From positions 138,385,901 to 138,449,900 of the forward strand of contig NC_035439.2 of the NCBI RefSeq assembly GCF_002127325.2: a stretch of DNA of 64,000 nt, read 5' to 3'. Below, piece by piece: positions 22,873 to 34,980 of the stretch. The position numbers and the translations under genes are program-made. The notes under the pieces are model-generated. The model did no database searches. It had not been told where the DNA came from and saw only the letters and a program-made list of their open reading frames with translations. The stretch is from Helianthus annuus (lineage: Eukaryota; Streptophyta; Magnoliopsida; Asterales; Asteraceae). Numbering within the stretch: the first letter of the stretch is position 1; every line of letters begins with the position of its first letter.

Positions 22873-25800
22873 TTAAGCAACGAATGCAGGCACCCAAGCC
22901 TGACCAGCCTTGGGTGTAACAGGTTCAATTTCACTTGGTCTTTGAACATTCCTTTTTGATTCATAAAATTCTTTAGCCCCTTTTACCTTACCCTCGACCA
23001 TTTTTCCAAAAATATTTTTCATTTTTCCATTGAACGTCTTTTCGACATCAAATTATTTCTTTTCAGAATAGAATTGATCCGAAATTTCTACTTTCCCAAC
23101 TTTTTGTTTAAAATTTTCAGTCCTCAATGGTGGAAAGTTGACATTATCCATTTGAACTGAATTTTCTCCTTTTTGCTCAACTAGTGGCTCCTCTGACTTT
23201 GACGAGTCAGATTCATTGCCAGACAGTGGCTCCTTTGTTTCCGAAGAAACAAATTCATCGCCAGATTTAACATCTGATTTCATAACATCCCACATTTGGT
23301 TGTTAAACTCACATGTTTTTTGTTAAACCTTTTAGAACTTTCATCAACCTCAAATTTTGAATTTTTGAACATTTTAAATTGTTCAGTTGGTGATTTAGTT
23401 TTATTAACAACTTTTTCTTTCTTTATTCTCTCTTTTATCCTCAGATTTGTATCTGATGAATTCGTTTTGCTTGAATGACAATTTTTTGTTGAGCAAATCA
23501 ATTCATCAGAACTTTTATCTGAATTACCAATTGTACCCGAGGATAAAATCTTTTCAAGGTACTCCCTTGCTTTCTTTCTTTTCTTTCTCAATTTGTCTTT
23601 CTGCCCTTGTGAAAGTTTCACTTTCTGTTCTTTGGGCTTTTCTTCAATTTTAATGATTTTCTTCATCGTTCTTTGAGATTCAGCCCTCGATCCTCTCTTT
23701 GATCTCATTGGACAATCTCTTGCAATATGACATTTGATTTGACATTCGTAGCATCTTCTTGTCTCAAAACTCTAATTTTGGCAGTTAACAGCAATGTGTA
23801 CTTGAAAACCACATTTGTAGCACACTCTGTTATCGTACCATTCTCCTCTTTCAAACCACACACTCAAATCATAGCACTGATTTAATATGTAGTACTCATT
23901 GTAATGATTTGTCTTTGAAGAATCTTCATTCCATCTTCTCCTGGAAACTTGATTTGACTTTCGAGCACTGTGGTCAAACCTGCACCACTTATTACCAACT
24001 TTTTGTGAGTTTTGATTTTCAACTTTTTGTGGTTTTTCATCATGATTGGATGATTGAACTGATGATCTTTTATTGTTGTTTTGAAGATTTTTCAAATTTT
24101 TAACTTTTTGTTTTTGTTCTACATTCTTCTTCAAAGGGTTTTGCGTTGAGCATTCACCTTTTTCAGTCGACTATAAAACAGTTTCTTGAAACTTTTCTTT
24201 TAATTTCAAAAATATTTTCTTGGATAAATTACAGTTTTCGTCCTTTATGTTTGTACTAGATTGCAATAGATGACCTTTACCTTCAATAATTACAGTTACA
24301 GTCCTTTTTTTGTAAAACTTATTACACACTACGTCCTTTAGCACTAACCCAATTAAAATTTTCAGTTAAGTCATATCACATAAGGGTAGTTTAGTCTTTT
24401 AACCGATTAAATTAAATTAAAAATAGTTTAATAAAAACAATAAACAAAAATACATATAACACATATCAGATCTGAGATCTTATCTCTCTCACTCTCAACC
24501 CTTTCTTCCCCAACCAAACTCACCACCACCTGCCACCACACCACCACCATTACGTCATCGGCATCGTCGCTGCAGACTGTTGTCGCCACCACATCTTCCA
24601 GTTGTTCAACAACCCTTTAAGCTCACCGGGTAACTTCTCTTCTAAATTTTTTTCTTTTACTTAGCGCAGAGAATGATTGGGTCGGTGTGGAGGAGTGCGG
24701 GAGTGATGGTGACTGTAGGGATGGGGTTAATGGCGGATTTGGATGTAGGGGAGTGGTAGCATGGTGTGGTGGTGGTTGTGGGGTTGTTTGAGTGGGTGAG
24801 ATGGTGGAGGAGACGGTTGAGGTAAGGGCTGTCGAGGAGGAAGTTGTCGTCGGAAGCTGTGACGGTGGGATTCGACGGTGGATCGAGATGGTAACAATTA
24901 CTCAGTGTCGAGGAGGAAGTTCGTTCGATTTATTATTTAATTGTTAGTTACTCGATGTGTTTGTTCATTCGATTGATTTGTTTAATTTGTGCATAAATTG
25001 AAGCGATTGAACAGAGATAACAGTTAGTTACTCAGTGTTTTATTGCTTAATTTTTTGTGTTTAAAATCAAGCAATTGAACGTAGGTAAACAGGTTGTTAA
25101 TGTTAGATCGACTAATTTAAAAAAAAATAGTAAACTCCAGATTATGGGCAATTTATTTCCTGGTTGCAGGTGGTGAATATTGTGAGAGAATGTAGATGAT
25201 GAATATTGTGATTGAGAATTGGGTTTTTTTTTGTCCTCACATGGGGAGAGAGAGAGATAAATGGTGAGAAAAGGGTTTTGTAGATTTTTTATATAAGTCT
25301 TTTAGTTTTGAAATGACTGTTTTGCCCTCACATGGGGTGCACATGTCCTCTGTTAACTGAAATTTTTAACCACGTTATGGTCAAAGGACGTAGGGTGTAA
25401 CAAGTTTTAGAAAAAAAGGATTGTGACTGTAATTATTGAAGGTAAAGGTCATCCATTGCAATTTAGTACAAACATAAAGGACGAAAACTGTAATTTACCC
25501 TATTTTCTTTTTCTCATTTTCATCATCAGTTTTATCACCACAATCCTCAATTATGACTTTGTCATAATTTGTGACATTGTCACTTATTGGAACTTCATTG
25601 ATCGGTTTTGGACATATTTGATCAAATAACACTGATGAGGTCACAAAACCTTTCAATTTCTTTTCTAAATCATTGATTTTATTTTTAGCACTCTCAACTT
25701 CATTTTCAAGTTGAGAAATTTTCTCAAGATAAGAATTTATTTCCTTTTCATTTTCAATTTTATTTTCTTCTAAAACAGATTTTTCAGTTTCTAAAACTTT

Positions 25801-26730
25801 TATTTGACTTAGAAAATCTGTTTATTTTTCTTTCAAAACTTTATTTTCCAATTTTATCCAAGAAACATCTTCATTTTCAATTTTAGTTTTTTCAAAATCT
25901 TTTTCAATTTTTCATTTTCTAAAAATATTATTTTATTGTGAAATTCTTTTTCATTTTCTTTTAAATTTTTGTTTTCCAATGTCAAACTCTCCACATTTTT
26001 CAAGAGTTTGACATTGTCTGATTCAGATTTATCACATTTTAAACACACTGGTTCAGATCTTGAAGTTTCTTCCTTCTTGGATGCCTCATTCTTTGGAATT
26101 ACTTCTGTCTCTGTCTTGTATGTCCCTGCATAAAAATTTTTAACAAAATCAAGAGGATTCATATTTTCATCGATATAACAACCCCTCTTAATATCGTATT
26201 TAATAACATTTTTTGCAGCAAGACATATATTGACTCTTCTTTTCATTTCAAAATTCACGTCCAAACTCAATTTTTCTAAATTATTTTCTATTTCATTTAA
26301 CACACCTTTCTTTTTCTTATCATTTTCATAATTGTGTGTTTTAAGCTTACTTATGAATTCTTTTAAACAAAAATTTGAGAATCTAGAATCGTTTTTCAGA
26401 TTAATCAAAAATTCATTCCACTCTGCAGGTAACGCATCTGCAAATTTTGATATCTGTTCAGCACTTGACATACTTATCTCATACCTTTTTTAAATTTTCA
26501 AGTAAATCATCAAACTGTCTATCCAACTTATCCAATGATTCATGTTTCATACACAAGAAATTTTCAAATCTTTTAACCCAAACATTCTTATTATTACTTT
26601 TATTATACCAGCTCTCATTAGCCTAATTATTTAAATTTTTAAGACTTTTGTTTTCCTGTTCATCAAACATTTTAACCACAATTTCAAACAACCTGATGTG
26701 ATTACTACCCAACCCGTGCAAACTGAAGTA
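22873..26730 (-). pseudogene. NA-B gag, broken and interrupted
   Basis: The best-preserved part (26471-25854) starts MSSAEQISKFADALPAEWNE, typical of a copia UBN2-type capsid, followed by a lysine-rich coiled coil. Two CX2CX4HX4C zinc knuckles follow beyond the inserted element: CYKCGFQVHIAVNC near 23815-23775 and CYECQIKCHIARDC near 23742-23700. The acidic C-terminal part runs to a stop at 22873. Many stops and shifts occur, and the Mutator-like element at 24222-25500 splits the coiled coil. NA-A shows one knuckle in the corresponding part. Confidence 0.78.
24222..25500. mobile_element. Non-autonomous Mutator-like element, 9-bp TSD TATTTTCTT
   Basis: The ends GGATAAATTACAGTTTTCG and its near-complement CGAAAACTGTAATTTACCC begin terminal inverted repeats of about 130 bp. 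TATTTTCTT flanks both sides (24213-24221 and 25501-25509). A 9-bp duplication with long TIRs is diagnostic of Mutator-like elements. The interior (24470-24900) is CCACC/GGTGG-rich and looks gene-like, as in Pack-MULEs, but no protein could be identified and no transposase is present. Confidence 0.88.
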
Positions 26731-27265
26731 ATATCAAACCAAGCGAACTGATCAAATGAACTCGTTCAAACGTCCTGAGTTCAATTCAGATGAACTGGTA
26801 ACCTGGTCACTTCGTATGACCTTTCAAACAAACTAGATCAGATGAATACTCGAACGAGTGAGTCAAACAGAAGTCAACTTATTGTCCGATCGGGTGGGAA
26901 AGTTATCCGATCGGCTGGGATTGTATCTTGAATCGGTTGGTTGTCCGTTCGATCCTCTGTTCAATCGGTTGGGATGCTAGCCGATCGGTTAGGTCAACTG
27001 GTCAACAAATTTAATGTATTGCAGTGATGTGCTTTGGATTTCTTCAAACTATCAACATCTCATGCAATATATCAATTATATGGCCGACAAACCTTTTCAA
27101 TATATCACATGCAAACTGCAAAATGACAATTACTATTAATTGAACTTGAAATGCCAAACAAACTTTGAATGCACTAAACTTGATTGGGCTGCAATATGTT
27201 AGTGCACTGCCCACAATTGACTTTTATAATTTGATTGTACCGAGATATATATATATATATATATA
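26731..27265 (-). other. NA-B leader, inner part
   Basis: Non-coding. 26880-26995 contains repeated CCGATCGG-type words (TCCGATCGGGTGGG, TCCGATCGGCTGGG, GCCGATCGGTTAGG). It ends in a TA microsatellite (27244-27265), into which COP2 inserted. Confidence 0.6.
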
Positions 27266-28191
27266 TGTTGGAAATATTAAAGAGGAACATACAAGTTGGT
27301 ATGTTTCCTCCATTCCACATTGGTGGAGTGAATGGAGTTAGAGTGGTTTATAAGGGATTTCCCCTTATGGGCCTTCATGGTGTTAAATGGGTTGAGAAGT
27401 GGGTGAAGCCCACACGCGCGCCGAGCCGAGCCGAGCCGCGAGCTCGCGAATGGTCGCGTTTGAGGCGCGAATGGGCGCGTTTGAGGCGCACTTTGCACTT
27501 CGCACGTGCGCTGAGGAGCTTTTATTTTTAGCTAAGGTCTGGTCAGGTGGGTCAGATCTGTGGTTCAAATGAGATAGGGAGATAGAGATTAATTCGAAAC
27601 AGTGGGGGTTATCCCATACTGATTCGAATTCGTATGGGATAACTATCCAGCAACCGAATTCGAATAGGATATACATCCAGAAAACGAATTCGTATGGGAT
27701 TAATAATTCGAATTGGTTATGGATTGGGATATCACTCCCTATTTTTCTCATTCTCAGGTATAACCCACACCTATAAATAAAAGCTTCCTGCTACCCATTT
27801 ATTTACTCATATTTTCGCAGCTCTCTCTCTCTCTACTGTGTGTTCGTGTTTTCGTTCCAGCTTCTGCGTTTTCTGGTTTCCATTGCTATTGGAATACCAG
27901 ATCAGTTCTGCATTAAATCCTGGGAGTTTACACTGCAGCTCACAGCAATACGAGCGCGTAAAATCCTTTAAGGACAGGAATCATCCGTGCAGTTCAAGGT
28001 TTTTTGTTCAAGGATCTTCATTCTCACTCACCAGGTTGGTTTTTAATTTACGTGTTCTTTAAATTCGTCCGACAACGGGACAGTCTCCTTCTACCTTTCT
28101 TTAATCAGTTTGCTCAAGTTGGAACAAACTGGTTTGGCTGATAACTCGGTAATTAATAAATTAACTGTCTGATTGAATTATTTTTTAAACA
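27266..28191 (+). repeat. 5' LTR of COP2
   Basis: The 926-bp LTR runs from TGTTGGAAATATT to TTTTTTAAACA. It has a TATA box at 27772-27779 and, upstream of it (27616-27720), four copies of a GAATTCG-centred word. After the LTR I find no match to TGGTATCAGAGC, the usual plant primer-binding site. Confidence 0.93.
27772..27779 (+). promoter_or_regulatory. TATA box in COP2 5' LTR
   Basis: TATAAATA in CACCTATAAATAAAAGC; the same site is at 33366-33373 in the 3' LTR. A start near 27805 is expected. Confidence 0.6.
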
Positions 28192-28231
28192 ATCTTAAAG
28201 GATTTTATTTTGTGTTTAATCAACAGAATCA

Positions 28232-30295
28232 ATGGACTCTGAACTACCAACAGCCAATCTGAGATTCATGAATCAAGAGTTTGTCAAGTTGGACAGATTC
28301 GATGGTCAGAACTATACCCGCTGGGCGGACAAGGTTAAGTTCATGCTAGTTGTGCTGAAACTTTACTATATCCTTGATCCTGACTTGCCTGCAATCCCTG
28401 ATGACCCTCCTGGTGAAGCAGGAGAGCTCCCAAATGAAGATTTGGCAAGGCAAAGACTTATCCGTAAGGAAGCTGAAGATCTTTGTCTGGGCCACATCAA
28501 AAATTCTCTTTCGGATCGTCTCTATGACTTGTACGCGCCAATAAAAAGTGCTAGAGAATTGTGGAAAGCTTTGGAAGATAAGTACAAGGCTCATGAAGAA
28601 GGTACTAACAAGTACCTTATTGCCAAGTACCTAGACTTCCAAATGGTCGATGACAAGTCAATCTTGGAGCAGGTGCATGAACTCCAAGTTCTTGTTAACA
28701 AATTGACTGCACTTTCTATTCCGCTGCCAGAAATATTTCAAGTAGGGGTCATTATTGCAAAATTGCCTCCTGGTTGGAAAGATTTCTCAAAGAGAATGAT
28801 GCACAAGTCTGAGGACTACTCTTTGGATGAACTGTTGAAGCACCTTCGAATTGAGGAGGAAACGCGCAACAGGGACAAAAGAGGTAAAGTCGGATCGAGT
28901 GTGAATCATGTAGCTGGAGGATCTGGTCAAAAAGGAAAAGGGGCATCATCAAAGAATAAGAAGTTTACAGCACCAAAGAAAAAAGAATTCAAGAAGTCAC
29001 AACACACTAACAATCATCAACCAAAGAGGTCTGGTAAATGCCATGTTTGTGGAGAAATCGGGCATTATGCACGAGAGTGCTCTCAAAGGAAATCTGGATC
29101 TACGGTTGGTTCTACAAGTGCTGTTGATGTTGAGAAAGTCACCAATCTAGTGGCCAATGTGGGTCTTGGTGAAGTTAACATGCTTTCTCAATATACACGC
29201 ATTGTGGCATGTAGAGGATGGTTTTTGGATTCTGGAGCCACTGTTCATGTTTGTGGGAATCGTGGCTCGTTTCTGACTTATGCTCCTGTTCCTCAAGGAA
29301 CAGTGGTGGTATGTGTTGATGGACATTGTGTAGAGGTTCGAGGTAAAGGCACGGTGCGGCTGAACTTCAGAGATGGTCAAGTGGTTACTCTTCATGACGT
29401 GTTGCATGTTCCTGGTATCACCAAGGGTCTTGTTTCTGCTGATAAGTTTGATCGGAATGGTTACAAGCTGGTTATCAAGAATCTCCGTGTGAAGTTTTCT
29501 CTAAATGACATCTATGTGGGTCAAGCAAAGAACACGGGTGGAATGTATCGTATTGACTTAGCTGAAGATGGGATTGATGAAGAAGAAGATTCGGATCAAG
29601 GGGGCGTTTCGGTGATTGACGGTTTTGGGAATGAAAGTGATAGTGATAGTAGTGGTAGTGTTAGTTCTAGTATTGGTGAATGTAATGCAATTGGTTTTGA
29701 TTTGAATGAAATTATGTCTTCTGATTATATCGCTTGTTCAATTTCTTTATGGCATAAACGTTTAGCTCATACAAATATTAAAAACATTGAAAAAATGCAA
29801 ACTAAAGGTTTATTAAAATTAAATGATAAAGACTTTGAAAAATGCGAAACATGTGTTAAATCAAAATTCACAAAGAAACCTTTTCCAAGTGTTCATAAAC
29901 GCAATACATCACTACTAGAACTAATTCATTCAGATATTTGTGAACTGAATGGAGTTCTTACTCGTGGGGGTAAGAGATACTTTATCACTTTCTGTGACGA
30001 CTCGAGCCGATACTTATATGTTTATTTGTTGCATTCAAAAGACGAAGCTTTTGAGGCATTCAAAATATATAAGGCTGAGGTTGAAAAACAAAAGGAGAAA
30101 CGCATTAAAATTCTTCGCTCGGACAGAGGCGGAGAATACTTTAACCGAAGGTTTGATGCATTCTGCGAAGAAGAAGGCATCATACATGAGAGAACTGCAC
30201 CATATACTCCCCAACAAAATGGTTTGGCTGAGAGAAAGAACCGAACCTTGGTAGAGATGGCTAACTATGTTAAACCAATCAGGTCTACCTCGTAA
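28232..30295 (+). pseudogene. COP2 gag, protease and integrase
   Basis: The 687-residue ORF starts 40 bases after the LTR. The gag capsid domain occupies roughly residues 15-230. The zinc knuckle CHVCGEIGHYAREC is near residue 270 and the aspartic protease motif WFLDSGATVHVC near 330. The pre-integrase zinc region (LWHKRLAHTN to CETCVKSKF) is near 506-550. Integrase core aspartates lie in LIHSDICE (about 568) and FCDDSSRY (about 589), with the glutamate in QQNGLAERKN (about 666). An indel right after the NRTLVEMAN region (near 30265) shifts the frame, so the ORF ends early at 30295. The product would cut the polyprotein and insert cDNA. Confidence 0.95.
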
Positions 30296-31124
30296 TATGT
30301 GGGGGGAAGCTGTGTTAACCGCATGTTATGTTCATAATAGGATCACTAGTCGTGTGATACCTACGAGTCCATATGAGTTATGGAAAGGAAGAAAACCAAA
30401 CCTAGAGCATTTGAGGGTTTGGGGTTGTCTTGCTTACTATCGCGTACCTGATCCAAAGACACTCAAACTGGGAGAACGAGCTTTCAAGAGTGTATTCATT
30501 GGATATGCTTCGCATAGTAAATCTTACCGATTGTTGGATGACGAATCAGGTATAGTTGTAGAATCCAGAGATGTGGAATTCTTTGAAAACAAGTTTTCTA
30601 GAGATGATGAAAACTCAAATGGCACCACAACTTCTAGTACTTCTGAGAAAAGGGTTCAACCCTCACCAATAGTTGAAGAACCAAGGAAAAGTACTAGAGT
30701 TAGAAAAGAGAAAAGTTATGGATATGATTTCTTTTCTTACCTGGTTGAAGGAACTCAAAAGAAAGTGACGAGAGAGGTCATTTTTGCTGTAAATTTGGAT
30801 GATGATCCTAAAACTTTCAACGAGGCAATGTCATCAAGAGATGCTCCTTTGTGGAAGGAGGCAGTCAATGATGAAATGGATTCCATTATGGGAAATGGAA
30901 CTTGGGAGTTAGCTGATCTACCCAAGGGAAAGAAACCTATTGGATCCAAATGGATTTTCAAAAGGAAGTATCATCCAGATGGATCCATCTCTGCCTATAA
31001 AGCGAGATTAGTTGCTAAAGGGTATAGGCAGAGAGAAGGGATCGACTATTTTGATACCTATGCACCTGTGGCTAGAATAAGTTCTATTAGAACTCTAATA
31101 GTGGTGTCTGCTTTGGAAAGGGTT
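30267..31124 (+). pseudogene. COP2 integrase C-terminus and RT N-terminus
   Basis: This is the continuation of the polyprotein one frame over from the preceding ORF. It has PYELWKGRKPNLEHLRVWGC, then a variable acidic linker, then the RT start with GSKWIFKRKYHPDGSI and [19 protein letters not shown] second indel at about 31117-31124, in a short G run, shifts the frame again before [12 protein letters not shown]; the original frame then reads on to a stop at 31178. Confidence 0.92.
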
Positions 31125-32343
31125 GTACATCCATCAAATGGATGTAAAGACAGCATTTCTAAATGGGTATCTAAATAAGGAGATTTATTTGGAGCAACCA
31201 GAAGGGTTTGTGATGCCTGGACAAGAGAACAAAGTGTGTAGATTTATTAAATCTCTGTATGGTTTGAAGCAAGCTCCTAAACAGTGGCATGAGAGATTTG
31301 ACACCACTGTGACTGCTTTCGGGTTTCGACACAACAGTGCTGACAGATGTATTTATACTAAATGCGAACCCGGTTATACAGTCGTGATTTGTCTCTATGT
31401 TGATGATATGTTGATCATCAGCACTCACCTTGAAGGTATTTCTGAAACTAAGAAATATTTGTCCTTGAACTTTAAGATGAAAGATCTGGGAGAAGTTGAT
31501 ACCATTCTTGGGATCAAGGTGAAGAGAACTGGAAGTCAGATTTCTCTTAGTCAATCTCATTACATAGAGAAAATTCTGACTAAGTTTCAACACTTAAATA
31601 TTATAGAGTTTAATACTCCGTTTGATCCAAGTGTGAAACTTAATGTGAACTCTGGAAGAGCAGTGGCTCAACTGGAGTATGCGAGTGCTATTGGAAGTAT
31701 GATGTATGCAACGCATTGCACTCGTCCTGATATTGCTTTTGCTGTAAGCAAACTGAGTCAGTATACTGTTAATCCAGGGACAGAACACTGGAAGGCAGTG
31801 GGTAGAGTACTTGGATACCTGAAAAGGACCAGTAACTTAGAACTGACATACACGTCTTCTTCCAGAATACTTGAAGGTTATTCTGATGCAAGCTGGATTG
31901 ATCACACCAATGATTCAAAATCTACAAGTGGGTGGATTTTCACTCTAGCAGGAGGAGCAATTTCTTGGGCGAGCAAGAAACAGACGTGTATTGCCCACTC
32001 AACTATGGAAGCTGAGCTCATAGCGCTGGCTGCGACTGGTAAGGAAGCAGAGTGGATTAGAGATCTACTTACTGACATCCGTCTGTGGGATGTTCCAATG
32101 CCGTCTATTCCCATGTATTGTGATAGTGAGGCCACACTATCTAAAGTGTACAACGCAGTGTATAATGGGGGATCAAGACACATAGGTCTTCGGCACAATT
32201 ATGTGAGACAACTGCTTGAAAGTGGTACCATCAAGGTTGTCTATGTCAAGACAAGTAAGAACTTGGCAGATCCATTTACTAAACCTCTGACGAGAGATTT
32301 GGTTGTGAATACCGCGAGAGACATGGGTCTAAAACCACAATAG
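31123..32343 (+). pseudogene. COP2 reverse transcriptase and RNase H
   Basis: Catalytic YVDD is seen in [11 protein letters not shown] near 31400. [10 protein letters not shown] is conserved. The RNase H acidic triad is in [17 protein letters not shown] and MYCDSEAT, and the protein ends with the usual copia motif LADPFTKPL and DMGLKP. No ATG opens the frame: it is an internal part of the polyprotein displaced by the frameshift at about 31120. Confidence 0.95.
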
Positions 32344-32850
32344 AATCGTTAGTGATGGAAACCCAACTTGAACTTAGTGCTCCTATTTCTCAAGTTTAAT
32401 GGGTAATAACGAAGTCACTTAACGATAGAAGGTACTATCAAATTTGATAGATCCATGTGAGGTATGATAGTACGTCGTTGCCGAGAACAAGGGTGAGCTT
32501 ATGCTCTTAACAAAGTTTTGGAGGCATCCAAGCAACGTGGATGATGTAAAACTTTGCCTATATGATCTAGGGGTGGTGCCGCCTCGAGTGAAGATTAGTG
32601 GTTTATCTTCTAAAGGGTCATGAAAAGGATTTATAGCGCACGGCCATATTCGCGCTCAGTGAGAACGCAAAGTCAGCTGGTGATGTGTGGGGGTAAACCG
32701 AAGGGGGCTATCAGGTTAATGGTTTAATTCCATAGGACACCATCTAATCTGTCTCTTCTTGTTTATCAACATAAACTGGGTTTAATCTTCGTGACACCTA
32801 GTGACATCATTAGTCTAAGTGAAAGGAAACATTCCAACTTGGTGGGGGAT
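32344..32850 (+). other. COP2 3' untranslated region and polypurine tract
   Basis: Non-coding sequence between the RNase H stop and the 3' LTR. It ends in GGTGGGGGAT (32841-32850), the plus-strand primer tract. Confidence 0.85.
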
Positions 32851-33785
32851 TGTTGGAAATATTAAAGAGGAACATACAAGTTGGTATGTTTCCTCCATCC
32901 CACATTGGTGGAGTGAATGAAGTTAGAGTGGTTTATAAGGGATTTCCCTTATGGGCCTTCATGGTGTTAAATGGGTTGAGAAGTGGGTGAAGCCCACACG
33001 CGCGCCGAGCCGAGCCGCGAGCTCGCGAATGGTCGCGTTTGAGGCGCGAATGGGCGCGTTTGAGGCGCACTTTGCACTTCGCACGTACGCATCGTCGCGA
33101 GGAGCTGAGGAGCTTTTATTTTTAGCTAAGGTCTGGTCAGGTGGGTCAGATCTGTGGTTCAAATGAGATAGGGAGATAGAGATTAATTCAAAACAGTGGG
33201 GGTTATCCCATACTGATTCGAATTCGTATGGGATAACTATCCAGCAACCGAATTCGAATAGGATATACATCCAGAAAACGAATTCGTATGGGATTAATAA
33301 TTCGAATTGGTTATGGATTGGGATATCACTCCCTATTTTTCTCATTCTCAGGTATAACCCACACCTATAAATAAAAGCTTCCTGCTACCCATTTATTTAC
33401 TCATATTTTCGCAGCTCTCTCTCTCTCTACTGTGTGTTCGTGTTTTCGTTCCACCTTCTGCGTTTTCTGGTTTCCATTGCTGTTGGAATACCAGATCAGT
33501 TCTGCATTAAATCCTGGGAGTTTACGCTGCAGCTCACAGCAATACGAGCGCGTAAAATCCTTTAAGGACAGGAATCATCCGTGCAGTTCAAGGTTTTTTG
33601 TTCAAGGATCTTCATTCTCACTCGCCAGGTTGGTTTTTAATTTACGTGTTCTTTAAATTCGTCCGACAACGGGACAGTCTCCTTCTACCTTTCTTTAATC
33701 AGTTTGCTCAAGTTGGAACAAACTGGTTTGGCTGATAACTCGGTAATTAATAAATTAACTGTTTGATTGAATTATTTTTTAAACA
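32851..33785 (+). repeat. 3' LTR of COP2
   Basis: The 935-bp LTR matches 27266-28191 throughout. By eye it differs through a missing GCCGA repeat unit, one missing C, a 15-bp gain near 33085-33110 and about nine base changes. Confidence 0.93.
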
Positions 33786-34579
33786 ATATATATATATATA
33801 TATATCAAAATGTGATTGGGCCTTAAATAGAATTTCACATGGACATTGACTTTAGTTAATTGATCATCACATGCACTTAACTCATGACAGCCGACAAAAC
33901 TTATCACTTCATTGGATCAAAATATTATGCATTAATTGAACAGTGAATATGGTGATCTTTAATGTCCGACAATGTTGACGAAATACTGGTCGATCGGACA
34001 GAAAGTTGATCGATCAGACAGGATGTTGTTCAATCGGACAAAGTGTTGTTCGATCGGTCAGGGGTGCTGTTCGGTCGATCTGACAGTCAACCAAAGTCAA
34101 CAACTTTAATGAATGACAGTAATGTGTCAATGAATCGGACAGACGCTCGTTCGGACTTCTATCCGATCGGTTAGGTCAAACAAAGTCAAAAGTTTTTAAT
34201 GAAATGCAGTAATGTGTGACAATGGATCGGATAGCTAGCCGATCGGAGTTCTGTCCGATCGGACGACATTCAATAGTTCATGAACAACAACATTTATCAT
34301 TTTTGCAAAACTTTTCGAACCAAAAATCTTTAATTTCTCCCAAACGGCTAGGAATTAAGATCTGAAAATTTGTAGGCTTGTAGATCAGGTACTTTCGCAC
34401 AACATATCCGAAAATCAGCAATTTTCGACCGTAAAAACCTGTTCAATTTGACGAAAATCAGTTAAGAACGTTAAGAGATGAAAAGATGAAGAGATTGAGC
34501 GAATCTGATGCGATTTTTTATATGAATCTGATGAATTTCTGTGCGAATTTGTGTGTTTGATCTGTGCAATCGAGCTCCT
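33786..34579 (-). other. NA-B leader, outer part
   Basis: Non-coding. It starts with the other half of the TA microsatellite. 33985-34270 is dense in GATCGG words (for example GGTCGATCGGACAG, TATCCGATCGGTTAGG, TGTCCGATCGGACGAC). It ends at the primer-binding site. Confidence 0.6.
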
Positions 34580-34591
34580 ACTCTGATACTA
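34580..34591 (-). promoter_or_regulatory. Primer-binding site of NA-B
   Basis: The minus strand reads TAGTATCAGAGT, two mismatches from TGGTATCAGAGC (complement of the initiator-Met tRNA 3' end). It lies two bases inside the LTR end at 34594, which makes 34594-34980 a 5' LTR in minus orientation. Confidence 0.72.
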
Positions 34592-34593
34592 CT

Positions 34594-34980
34594 TGTTAGG
34601 ACCGGTTTTGACTCCGAAACGATTGCGAACCGAACGTGTGACGTGCGGAATCCGTACACGAACGTGACCGAACACACGAACCGTACTCAATCTGTGATTC
34701 TATAGAAATTTATGAAATCGTACAAAGCACCACGAATCACCTTTTGCCTTTCTCTCTCTAGCCTCTAAGCTCCAACTCTCTAATGTGGCAAAAGTCCTAA
34801 ACTTAACATCTAAGCTTCCTATTTATAGACCAAGGGGCTTTAATGAGATTCCTCATTATTACAAAAATGCCACCTTGCCTTTTCCTAGATATCTCTAACT
34901 ATTACAATATAAGCACGTAAATTCTTCTATTTCAGCTACGAATCGGATTGACGGAGGCGATAGACATAAATGCACTAACA
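34594..34980 (-). repeat. 5' LTR of NA-B
   Basis: The 387-bp LTR has TGTTAG/CTAACA ends and a minus TATA box at 34827-34820. It is followed on the right by CATTC (34981-34985) and transposase coding sequence, exactly as at 21133. About four substitutions and one indel separate it from 20733-21132. Confidence 0.88.

Larger units (their letters stand above)
27266..33785 (+). mobile_element. COP2: full-length Ty1/copia element
   Basis: It is a 6520-bp element with 5' LTR 27266-28191, gag-pol 28232-32343, polypurine tract 32841-32850 and 3' LTR 32851-33785. It sits in a TA microsatellite, so the TSD reads ATATA and cannot be told from the background. The LTRs differ by about nine substitutions and three indels (by eye), so it is fairly young. 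Two frameshifts break the polyprotein. It is inserted opposite in orientation to its host NA-B. Confidence 0.95.
21418..34593 (-). mobile_element. NA-B: gag-only copia-like element, internal region
   Basis: On the minus strand the order is primer-binding site (34591-34580), leader, broken gag (26730-22873), and a non-coding 3' region (22872-21418) homologous to NA-A. The polypurine tract and roughly 750 bp next to it, as judged from NA-A, are absent. The element hosts COP2 (27266-33785) in the leader and a Mutator-like element (24222-25500) in gag. With those removed the internal part is about 5.4 kb. No pol genes of its own were found. Confidence 0.75.
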
